Source of the DNA: Tatlockia sp.
Lineage (GTDB): Bacteria > Pseudomonadota > Gammaproteobacteria > Legionellales > Legionellaceae
DNA: 34,028 nt
Reading direction: 5' to 3'
Assembly: GCA_013697645.1 (NCBI GenBank)
Contig: JACCWL010000090.1
Coordinates: 1 to 34,028, forward strand
Positions within the stretch are counted from its first letter, which is position 1. Every line of letters begins with the position of its first letter. Of the stretch, positions 27,130 to 34,028 are shown piece after piece. The notes under the pieces were generated by a model. The model was not told the origin of the DNA. It did no database searches and saw only the letters and a list, made by a program, of their open reading frames with translations. The translations under genes were made by a program, and so were the position numbers.

Positions 27130-28632
27130 TTATATTTGGGGTATTTGGTTTGCAGCTATCGCCATTTCTTGTATATTGGTTTCTATGGGTGTTGGGGTAA
27201 ATAATCGATTCAAGTTATAAGCAAAGCTTAGAACTCCAAGAGAAGAGCTAACACCAACAAGGGCAACAGCACTAGCATTCGCTGCGACTAACCCTGTCAA
27301 AACTGCACCAGGGCCACTCCATGCACCTAAAGCAAATCCGATACCAAATCCTATCATTATTGTCAGAACAAAAACTATTGCAGATAATGCCAAAGAGAGG
27401 ATAACATTTTTAATTCCATAACTTGGGCCTTTAATTAACGCGATACTCTCCGTCAGAAACGTTGCAATAATTTCTTCTTTTTCCTCGGCTGTATTATTTC
27501 CAAACAAACCTTCCTCGAGAAATTTTACTTTAGTATATAGTTCAATGGCGAGCTGGGGAGGTAAAAATTTTACTCTATTTTTGAAATGTCCCAGGGATTC
27601 ATACATGGATTTTTTTTTATCAAATCTATTTTGAACCCGCTGTAATGAGGCATCCATAATTACTGCAACAACATCGTGGTAGCCATTATTATAAGGTTTG
27701 TATAACAGAGTTTTCTGCTGATCAATTGCTTGTGCATCTGGACAAGCCCCTTTACTAATCAAAAATTTAACCATATTTAGATTATTTTCCATTGCTGCGA
27801 TTGCTAATGGTGTATCTCCAAACGGGCCCCCTTGTTCGACTAAATCAGGCCTATATTCAATAAGTGCTTTTGCCAGTTCTAGATCGCCAAATTTAGCTGC
27901 AAGATGTATAGGTTGTTTTTCTAGGCCTTTTTTCTTGCTTAAAGCTTCCAGAAGAATAGCAGAAGCATCTGAATTGCCTGTGCTAAGTGCAAGAGTTAGT
28001 AACTTAATGAAATCAGAATTAGCAGAGTTAACGTCATGAGCTTCTTTTATAACAGAAGGGATATCTAGCAAAAATTGTATTTCATCATTGGATGCACGGT
28101 CATTGCGCTTGATAAGAATGTGAATAATATAAAGACAATACAGGTTATTTTTTACATCAAATACTGCATTAGGATTTTCATTAAAAAGCGTATCTTTTTC
28201 GTGATGAAGTGTAATCAGCCTCTCATTCATTAAAGAATTTATTAAGGGATCAAGGTACTGACTATATTGTTGATAATGCTGCTCTGCGTATAAAAAAACC
28301 TTATATTGATTGGATAAATATAATATAGCAGTGTCCGTGTAACCGAGTGCAGCACTAATTTTAAAAATCTCTATATAACTTAGTCCTAAAGTATTTGATG
28401 CAAAAATACCGGATATTTTTGATTCATTTTCGGGATAGTTTAGAGTAAGTAATATAAAGGCTTGATATTTATCAGTTGGTAGATCGTCAAGATTTATATC
28501 AGTAAATTTTTTTTCGTTAATATGCAATTGGCTCTCATCAAAGCGCCCTTCAAAATATTCAGACCATAAGGTATCAGGTATTTTTGAAAGTATTTTATGC
28601 GCTTGTTTCTGAATAAAAGTGGTATTAGGCAT
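27130..28632 (-). CDS. Ankyrin-repeat protein with C-terminal membrane segments, effector-like
   Basis: The 500-residue protein has a helical N-terminal part of unknown fold (1-235), ankyrin repeats at about 237-269 (KQPIHLAAKFGDLELAKALIEY) and 272-304 (GDTPLAIAAMENNLNMVKFLISKGA), a degenerate third, and a hydrophobic glycine-rich region at about 409-473 with two or three membrane-spanning stretches, then a short polar tail. Ankyrin proteins with membrane tails are frequent among Legionella Dot/Icm substrates; secretion cannot be shown here. ATG 28632 is preferred over GTG 28674, because a promoter-like pair (TTGATT 28694-28689, 18 bases, TAAAAT 28670-28665) would overlap the longer form. The shared 33-bp element lies 106 bp upstream. 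Confidence 0.8.
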   Translation of the reverse strand: MPNTTFIQKQAHKILSKIPDTLWSEYFEGRFDESQLHINEKKFTDINLDDLPTDKYQAFILLTLNYPENESKISGIFASNTLGLSYIEIFKISAALGYTDTAILYLSNQYKVFLYAEQHYQQYSQYLDPLINSLMNERLITLHHEKDTLFNENPNAVFDVKNNLYCLYIIHILIKRNDRASNDEIQFLLDIPSVIKEAHDVNSANSDFIKLLTLALSTGNSDASAILLEALSKKKGLEKQPIHLAAKFGDLELAKALIEYRPDLVEQGGPFGDTPLAIAAMENNLNMVKFLISKGACPDAQAIDQQKTLLYKPYNNGYHDVVAVIMDASLQRVQNRFDKKKSMYESLGHFKNRVKFLPPQLAIELYTKVKFLEEGLFGNNTAEEKEEIIATFLTESIALIKGPSYGIKNVILSLALSAIVFVLTIMIGFGIGFALGAWSGPGAVLTGLVAANASAVALVGVSSSLGVLSFAYNLNRLFTPTPIETNIQEMAIAANQIPQI

Positions 28633-28664
28633 TAAGATGTTTCCGATCGCGAAATTAGTACTAT

Positions 28665-28694
28665 ATTTTACCACGACGATTTATATCTAATCAA
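28665..28694 (-). promoter_or_regulatory. Candidate promoter of the 500-residue ankyrin gene
   Basis: On the minus strand TTGATT (28694-28689) and TAAAAT (28670-28665) are 18 bases apart; the ATG at 28632 lies 32 bases downstream. The shared 33-bp element begins 44 bases upstream of the -35 hexamer. Confidence 0.4.
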
Positions 28695-28738
28695 TATATT
28701 AATTATTTGTTTTGATGATCTAAAAGGCTAGATATTCT

Positions 28739-28771
28739 TAACCGAATGCCATTGTCTTCCAAAGGACCCCT
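28739..28771 (-). repeat. Shared 33-bp upstream element, copy A
   Basis: This stretch matches 31786-31818 at 30 of 33 positions in the same orientation, including an unbroken plus-strand core ATTGTCTTCCAAAGGA (28751-28766). It lies 106 bp upstream of the ankyrin gene ATG at 28632. No other good copy was seen in the window. It is part of a 324-bp gap (28675-28998); the rest of that gap shows no gene or clear structure. Confidence 0.7.
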
Positions 28772-28998
28772 TATATCCAAAAATACTTAATTTAGCTTTA
28801 TTTTTGTTCGTTTTTCGTAAAATTATTAGCAACGTAATAGGTAATTAAACAGATTGTAAGTTTTTAAATAAAAAGCTTATGGCCTGTACGCAGCAAGGGT
28901 TATAGCCTGATATTAATTTCAAAAGTCCTATTTACACACCTATACCCTCTTACCCCTATATTGCTGCCTTAGCACAGTATCCCCACAAAAATATAGAT

Positions 28999-31680
28999 TC
29001 ACATACGTAGGTTTGTAGCACCATCGCTATGACACTTATCATTCATGTGATAATTAGCGACCAGGGCAGTTGATTTTAAGTTTGCAAATAAACCACCCGA
29101 GAACCCAGAGATTGGAATCAGTTCATCTTTGCACTCGGTAAGCTCAATAATTTTAAGTGGGTTTTTCTCAAGCAATAATTTTTTAATGAATTCATGATCA
29201 CCAATCTTGTCAAACAAGATAAGGGATTTATTATTCGAATTTTTATAGATAACTGTTGTATACAATCGTATATCATCATCTATTTTTAATTCCATTATCG
29301 AATTTTTTAGAATCTTTATACCATTCTGACCAAGGCGCCTGCTACAAACTCCTTTCTTTAAAGCCATTTGAAATCGTTCCAGAACTTTTTCATCCATTTT
29401 TAGCTGCGGATCAATGACTGCATAATGGTCAGGATAAAAATCTGAATTTAGGGCAACTATATTAGACTCTTCTTCACTAAAAATTGAATCTTTGATTTTC
29501 CATTTTATTTTGGGTTGAAGATTTTCTGGCAACAGTTTGCGGCTTAAATTAAGACGACATTGTTGTTTCTGCGTCTGAAAATATTGATGGATTTTCTGCG
29601 GATCGTACTCACTGACTTTTGCATCTAAGCCAGCCACTATGTCTTCCTCAGAGGATTCGTTGGCAAAATTATCGAAGATATCAGCAATGTTTTCAGATGG
29701 CATTTCCGGTTGCTGTATTGGTTTCGTTAGTAACAGGACTAGAATCCTATGTATTTGCGCTACCCGGTTATCAGCATCACATTTTAATGCCAGCTCAAAA
29801 TAATGAAGTGCCACAGCAAGATTATCTATTTGTTCAATACCTAGCTGAAGATAAAGATCTGAAAGCAGGTAAAACTCTGGATTGACGTTCTCGATTTTTT
29901 TGATAAATTCTTCAGCTTCTTCATAACGATGACTGGCTGTATATATCATTACCATAAAACTCATTAGGGTAAGATGGCTAGAAAATTTGACAGGATATTT
30001 TTTCATGCAATCCTGCGTAAACTCTAAAGCTTTAGTATAGTCATTGCAATCAATACAAAGGGCTAAATGAGTGGTTATCATACCAGCTATATCAGTTTCA
30101 TAATGAGAACTATAATCTGTTTGGAAAAATTTTTCTTGATAATCAAATCCTGCCTTACTAATCTCTAAAGCCTGACTATAATCTTTTAAGTTTAAGTAAC
30201 ATTTAGCCCTCAGAGTAAAAATAAAGGATTGGGCAGCCACATCATTCAAACTATCTTTTTCTACTGCTTTTAAGGCATTTAGACTACTCAGCTCACCTGC
30301 TAAATAGCTTACAACGAGTTGAGAAATACGTGTAAACTCTCCGCATTTCGATGATTGGCAGGCAAGAGTAGCCTCGCTATAACTTCTTTTTTGCAGGAGT
30401 GCGAGCAAATAGCTACGGAAAATATCAAGATCATCGCTTAATAATTCAAAGGCTCTTCTCAAGTTTTCCACCGAATCTTGCATATTTCCATGATTCTGCT
30501 GACTACGTCCAAGATTATAAAAAACATAAGATTTCGTTGTATTATCCATATCATCACAGAGCATACTCTGTGCTTTCAGTGAAATTTGCAGAGCTTCTTG
30601 ATGAGCACCAACCTGATTACAACAAACGATTATTGCATTATACAGCTGGATCAGCTCAGCAGATTGATTCACTTCTCTAGCTAACAATTCAAGCGCAATA
30701 TCAAGCAATTGCACAACTAGCAATTGAAAATTGCCACTTGAAAAAAAGAGGGCAGGGCGCAAGATGGCAATTACAGCTTCTTTCAAGGTTAATTTTTGTT
30801 TACTGATCTGAGTTAGAATAAATTGCTGAAATACATTCATGTCAAATGAAGATGAAAAATGTAAGAGTACAAAGGAATCAACAAATAAAATTGCCTCTTC
30901 CTGACATAGAGTTCCAGGCTTATTGCTGAGGGACGTTATAATCTCGTTAAAAATCTCTTTATCCAACTTAGGGTGAAGAATTCCATAATAGCATTTAGAT
31001 TCAATTTTATATTCAGGATCTTCACTGCTTGCAAGAGTTGGCAAACTTGATATTTGTATTTGGTTGTTTTTGATGTTCCGACTCAGCTCCAGATAAGTCA
31101 TATTATTAAACTTAAGCTTTAGATTTGCACCCCCGTTTTTAAGCTCAGTAATCGCACTAAAATTTTGGCGTGCTGCTGCCAGATGAACCGGCGCCATTCC
31201 CTGATTATCTTTTGCATTCAAATTTGCTTTATGTTCTTTTAATAGCGTAATTAGTAGACCATTATTTTTAAATTGAACAGCATGATGTACCGGTGTTGCA
31301 CCATTAACATCCTGAGCATTCACATTAAAGCCTTTTTCCAATAAATACCTGGCAACATCTGTGGACCCATGCAAACAAGCTTCGTGAAGCAAGGTAGCAT
31401 CATTTTCATCTTTGCACTGTTTCAAATCAAAAAGGCATACCTCAATTAAAAACTGGATATTAGCAAGATTTTTATTTTGACGAACCAGCGAAATGGCGAC
31501 AGTATGAAACACTTCATCGGCAGTTAAATTAGTTATTGCGCTCGCTTTGATGTCATTGAAATCAGGTAATTCTTTCAACTTGCTAATTTCAAAATGTTTA
31601 ATCAATTTTAGAAAAACGTTTGTCACCTGAGAGGTCGATGTGATATTTTTTTTGAGTTGAGCAAGATAAAATTCCAGCAT
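28999..31680 (-). CDS. Large ankyrin- and TPR-repeat protein, effector-like
   Basis: This 893-residue protein has no signal peptide or membrane segment. Three ankyrin repeats cover about residues 93-191 (ATLLHEACLHGSTDVARYLL; GATPVHHAVQFKNNGLLITLL; GMAPVHLAAARQNFSAITEL). From about 350 to 670 a series of TPR-like helical pairs follows, for example YNLGRSQQNHGNMQDSVENL, CYLNLKDYSQALEISKAG and DYTKALEFTQDC. The C-terminal 200 residues are of unknown type. Both repeat classes mediate protein contacts, and combined ankyrin/TPR proteins are common in intracellular bacteria, where some are secreted effectors; here that is inference. Start ATG 31680 has GAGGA six bases upstream. A good promoter and the 33-bp element lie upstream. 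Confidence 0.85.
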   Translation of the reverse strand: MLEFYLAQLKKNITSTSQVTNVFLKLIKHFEISKLKELPDFNDIKASAITNLTADEVFHTVAISLVRQNKNLANIQFLIEVCLFDLKQCKDENDATLLHEACLHGSTDVARYLLEKGFNVNAQDVNGATPVHHAVQFKNNGLLITLLKEHKANLNAKDNQGMAPVHLAAARQNFSAITELKNGGANLKLKFNNMTYLELSRNIKNNQIQISSLPTLASSEDPEYKIESKCYYGILHPKLDKEIFNEIITSLSNKPGTLCQEEAILFVDSFVLLHFSSSFDMNVFQQFILTQISKQKLTLKEAVIAILRPALFFSSGNFQLLVVQLLDIALELLAREVNQSAELIQLYNAIIVCCNQVGAHQEALQISLKAQSMLCDDMDNTTKSYVFYNLGRSQQNHGNMQDSVENLRRAFELLSDDLDIFRSYLLALLQKRSYSEATLACQSSKCGEFTRISQLVVSYLAGELSSLNALKAVEKDSLNDVAAQSFIFTLRAKCYLNLKDYSQALEISKAGFDYQEKFFQTDYSSHYETDIAGMITTHLALCIDCNDYTKALEFTQDCMKKYPVKFSSHLTLMSFMVMIYTASHRYEEAEEFIKKIENVNPEFYLLSDLYLQLGIEQIDNLAVALHYFELALKCDADNRVAQIHRILVLLLTKPIQQPEMPSENIADIFDNFANESSEEDIVAGLDAKVSEYDPQKIHQYFQTQKQQCRLNLSRKLLPENLQPKIKWKIKDSIFSEEESNIVALNSDFYPDHYAVIDPQLKMDEKVLERFQMALKKGVCSRRLGQNGIKILKNSIMELKIDDDIRLYTTVIYKNSNNKSLILFDKIGDHEFIKKLLLEKNPLKIIELTECKDELIPISGFSGGLFANLKSTALVANYHMNDKCHSDGATNLRM

Positions 31681-31723
31681 AACAAATCCTCGTATTAGAG
31701 CGTATTGATTTAAAATGTGGCAT

Positions 31724-31753
31724 AGTATATCAAAAATTATTCTATTTGGACAA
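31724..31753 (-). promoter_or_regulatory. Candidate promoter of the ankyrin-TPR gene
   Basis: On the minus strand TTGTCC (31753-31748) and TATACT (31729-31724) are 18 bases apart, 43 bases before the ATG at 31680. The shared 33-bp element begins 32 bases upstream of the -35 hexamer. Confidence 0.45.
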
Positions 31754-31785
31754 TTTTATCATTTTTACTCATCAAACTAAAAAAA

Positions 31786-31818
31786 TAACCAAATGCTATT
31801 GTCTTCCAAAGGAGCCCT
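31786..31818 (-). repeat. Shared 33-bp upstream element, copy B
   Basis: This is the second copy of the element at 28739-28771, with three mismatches. It lies 105 bp upstream of the ankyrin-TPR gene start and immediately after the stop codon of the S41 peptidase gene (31820). The same distance to two related genes argues for a regulatory site rather than a chance repeat. Confidence 0.7.
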
Positions 31819-31819
31819 A

Positions 31820-32997
31820 TTAGAACTTCAGATTTTTGTTCTCTGCATCTTCATTGAGATTGGGTCCATCTTCCTTCGTTTCCCTAATTTTCTCTTTAAA
31901 GCGTTGCGTTAATTTAACTGGTTTAGACTGTTGAATAATCATTGAACTTAGATGTTCAACAGCAGCCTTTAATGCATTTTGGTCTTTAGGAATCTCAATA
32001 TCAGGCTGAACACCTGGTTCTCTACCTTCCAGAGTAGGCCCGTCTTCCCAGTTTGTTCCTGAAATAGGGTTAATTGATGTCTCATAAGGAACAAGCAAAA
32101 CAAGCTTATCATTGATTTCCTTGGTCTGTTGATCCATTAAGGGAAAAGCACTCATCGGATGTGCACCTCCCTTAGTACTCTGACCCATCACAACAAAGCG
32201 TTTTTCCTTTTCATCTAAGGTCTTGTTGAATTGCTGCAAATCATAAGCAATCTCCTCACGTCCAGAAAAGGTTGTTGGGCCTATGAGAATCACTACAGGC
32301 TTATCATCTAACTTTAAAGTGTTTACTGATTCATAGACTGTTTGTTGATCAGTGCTACGGTTATAGATTGTATTAATTAACGTTCCTTCAGGAATAAAAT
32401 AACTCACAATTTGTTGAACCATTGCGGGGTTACCGCCATGCTCACTAAGGCTTAAGTCAATAATAATCCCTTGTTTTTGTTGGAAACTTTTCAAGATATC
32501 GTTCAGTCTTTTAATAGCCCCAGGTCCTCTGTGGCATTTCTCATTCGTTTTATCAGCACCTTCTAAAGGATTAATAAGATAACTTATATTGACGTATCCA
32601 ATATTATCAGGGATCAGACCCTCAGGACCTTGATAATCAATAAAGCCATAATTAGCTGTGGTTGGGTTATTAATCTCAGTATTATTGTATTCTATAAGTT
32701 GCTCTTCTGTGGGACTACCACCACTTAAGTTAAATTTAGCGGAATTCATACCTTTTTCTACTCTTCTTTCTATTTCCATTTGTGTAATAAAATCGGGGTC
32801 ATAAGCTAATTCGAGGTGAGGATCAAACCCATTAAGGATTGTATTTATTTCACTAACAAAAATTTTAAACTCTCTTTTCTTAGATCAAATTTTTTGGGAA
32901 GACAATAATAATCATTCGTGGCATTTAAAATTTGCTGAATTAAATTAGTTTGCCATTTGGGTAATAAGTCCGAATCAAGATCAGATTTATGTTTCAT
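31820..32997 (-). pseudogene. S41-family peptidase, split by a one-base frameshift
   Basis: The C-terminal 319 residues, from an internal ATG at 32779, form an S41 (tail-specific/IRBP-like) protease domain. DLSLSEHGGNP matches the DLRxNxGG block, S172 in TTFSGREE is the likely nucleophile, and QSTKGGAHP follows. Similarity continues upstream of that ATG. The true start is ATG 32997, with GAGG six bases before it, overlapping the upstream gene. From there MKHKSDL...CLPKKFDLRK runs to a stop at 32845, while the other frame carries on as REFKIFVSEINTILNGFDPHLELAYDP. Adding one A in the AAAA run (plus-strand T-run 32875-32878) joins both frames into a 392-residue protein. Either an inactivating deletion, a sequencing error, or a -1 slip on AAAA. 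Confidence 0.8.
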
Positions 32998-33721
32998 CCA
33001 GAGCCTCATAAATGCTTAAATTTAAATTAATTTGTAGAGCGTTGGCTAAGAAATTTGGAACACCAAAACGCCGAACATATTGATTTAAATAGCCAATTTC
33101 TGTGCTTAGAGCCGAATTAATTTGATAGCCCAAACCAATAAAAAAACGATTTTGATCGAAACCGCGACCATTCCGACCTAAAAAATCATTTTTATGCCAA
33201 AACAACTCGTCACTATTTACAAAACTAAGTTTAGTATATCTTTTAAATGGGATTGCAATTTTAATAAGCTGTCTAGCTCGATAAGCCACTTTGGGTCTAT
33301 TTTCTATAAACCGCTGCTCCAATCGAGTACGACTTGTAAAAACTAGATATTGATTTTTTTTAGTCCATAAAAGTTGTTCCCAAATTCTATCTTCCTCAAA
33401 TGATCTCATAGTCAAAGGCAGACCAGTATGTACCCATACATAGCCAAGCCAAAGACTGGTATTTTTTGTTACAGCATAGCCAAGACCCGAGCGTACTAAG
33501 GTTTGGGTGAAGCGGCTACTATCATCGCCAAATCGTTCCTGACCTTCAATCTCATATTTCAAGTGATTTAATTGTTTATTGCTAGAGTGAAGATCACCCA
33601 GTACTTTTAAATTAACCCACGTTTGAAAATCACGTTGTACTGTACTTTTGCCCACTTCTGGCCAAAAGCTACTAGAGATGAAGATTAAAAAAATGAATAG
33701 TCTAAATCCTTTTTGATGCAA
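32987..33721 (-). CDS. DUF2490 family protein, probable outer-membrane or periplasmic
   Basis: The 244-residue protein has an N-terminal signal sequence (residues about 1-25, FRLFIFLIFISSSFW) and alternating hydrophobic/polar strands suggesting a beta-barrel. DUF2490 landmarks are QTWVNLKV, EIEGQERFGDDSSRF, LVRSGLGYAVTKNTSLWLGYVW and a final pattern RFFIGLGYQINSALSTEIGYLNQY. Function of the family is unknown. The start is TTG 33721, with AAGGA seven bases upstream; no ATG fits the signal peptide. The stop overlaps the S41 gene start by 11 bases, so the two form an operon. The 294-bp region upstream (33722-34015) contains a hairpin and the start region of the next gene. Confidence 0.85.
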   Translation of the reverse strand: MHQKGFRLFIFLIFISSSFWPEVGKSTVQRDFQTWVNLKVLGDLHSSNKQLNHLKYEIEGQERFGDDSSRFTQTLVRSGLGYAVTKNTSLWLGYVWVHTGLPLTMRSFEEDRIWEQLLWTKKNQYLVFTSRTRLEQRFIENRPKVAYRARQLIKIAIPFKRYTKLSFVNSDELFWHKNDFLGRNGRGFDQNRFFIGLGYQINSALSTEIGYLNQYVRRFGVPNFLANALQINLNLSIYEALDET

Positions 33722-33805
33722 AATTTTATCCTTGTTATTCCGTTTTAAAGCTCACAACAATCGACTTCAGTTAAATTTATTTATATTACTTCATTAAAAC
33801 AGAAA

Positions 33806-33834
33806 GCGGCTGGTGCTAGCTTGCACCAGACCGC
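33806..33834. other. GC-rich hairpin in the divergent gap
   Basis: GCGG-CTGGTGC (33806-33816) pairs with GCACCAG-A-CCGC (33823-33834) around TAGCTT, with a single bulged A. Reading leftwards it is followed by a T-rich stretch (TTTCTGTTTT), so it could terminate minus-strand transcripts entering from beyond the window. Nothing visible needs it on the plus strand. Confidence 0.5.
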
Positions 33835-34015
33835 GAAACTACATTAAATATAATAACTCTATTTAAGGCAATTACTTAGCATTTTCTACCCAACAACCAT
33901 GAGGTTAAGTCCGTAAACTGCTGTAAATTTTGATTGACTCTGCGGGGCTGGAGTCATCGCTAGAATTCGGTACTATTGAGTTGCGAAACAACAATAACAA
34001 CCGAGGAGATTAGCG

Positions 34016-34028
34016 ATGACGGATTACA
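34016..34028 (+). CDS. Start of an unidentified gene, cut by the window edge
   Basis: ATG at 34016 begins M-T-D-Y and is preceded by GAGGAG (34003-34008) at an ideal spacing of seven. A hairpin TGACTC...GAGTCA lies about 60-80 bases upstream. Too little is present to identify the product. Confidence 0.5.

Noticed and set aside
29619-30680. Two plus-strand open frames opposite the ankyrin-TPR gene
   Set aside because: They are antisense to a continuous 893-codon gene and have no ribosome binding sites or family features.
32890-32915. A third, inverted copy of the 33-bp element (GGAAGACAAT on the plus strand)
   Set aside because: Only about ten bases match without a gap, it is inside the S41 coding frame (NDYYCLPKK), and its orientation does not fit the neighbouring gene.

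Overview
The window is chromosomal DNA from a gammaproteobacterium, most likely Legionella or a close relative in the Legionellales. This is inferred from three things: the low-GC codon use, the gene orders (rodA-mrdA-rlmH-rsfS; yceD-rpmF-plsX-fabHDG-acpP-fabF-mltG-tmk-holB-tatD), and a right-hand region of ankyrin, TPR and transmembrane proteins of the kind that fill Legionella effector repertoires. No rRNA, tRNA, CRISPR array or complete insertion sequence was recognised.

Left block (1-5.7 kb, minus strand): the cell-elongation genes rodA (cut by the window edge) and mrdA (PBP2) overlap by ATGA. They follow rlmH and rsfS, with a REP-like palindromic patch between those two. A POT-family peptide transporter lies upstream. 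Next block (5.7-11.5 kb, plus strand): hutU-hutH for histidine breakdown to imidazolonepropionate, then an HSDL2-like short-chain dehydrogenase, rnhA, dnaQ and a secreted L,D-transpeptidase. A perfect 14-bp-stem bidirectional terminator separates this from erpA and mnmA on the minus strand.

Central block (13.1-23 kb, plus strand): a long fatty-acid/envelope/replication operon. yceD and rpmF precede plsX, fabH, fabD, fabG, acpP and fabF; then come mltG, tmk, holB and tatD. Many junctions overlap or nearly touch. Two genes common in this order elsewhere are not seen: pabC between fabF and mltG, and pilZ between holB and tatD, where a 393-bp non-coding gap of pilZ size remains.

Right block (23-34 kb) is accessory. 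A PadR regulator and a PspC-domain membrane protein form a two-gene unit behind a perfect 9-bp inverted repeat that looks like an operator. Next are a membrane/coiled-coil protein with an F-box-like segment, a small orphan and an ABM-domain protein. On the minus strand are two ankyrin proteins (one with C-terminal membrane segments, one with TPRs), an S41 peptidase split by a one-base frameshift, and a DUF2490 protein overlapping it. A 33-bp near-identical element lies about 105 bp upstream of both ankyrin genes in the same orientation. This shared element and the frameshifted peptidase are the most notable unexplained signals. The last 13 bases begin another gene behind a strong ribosome binding site.
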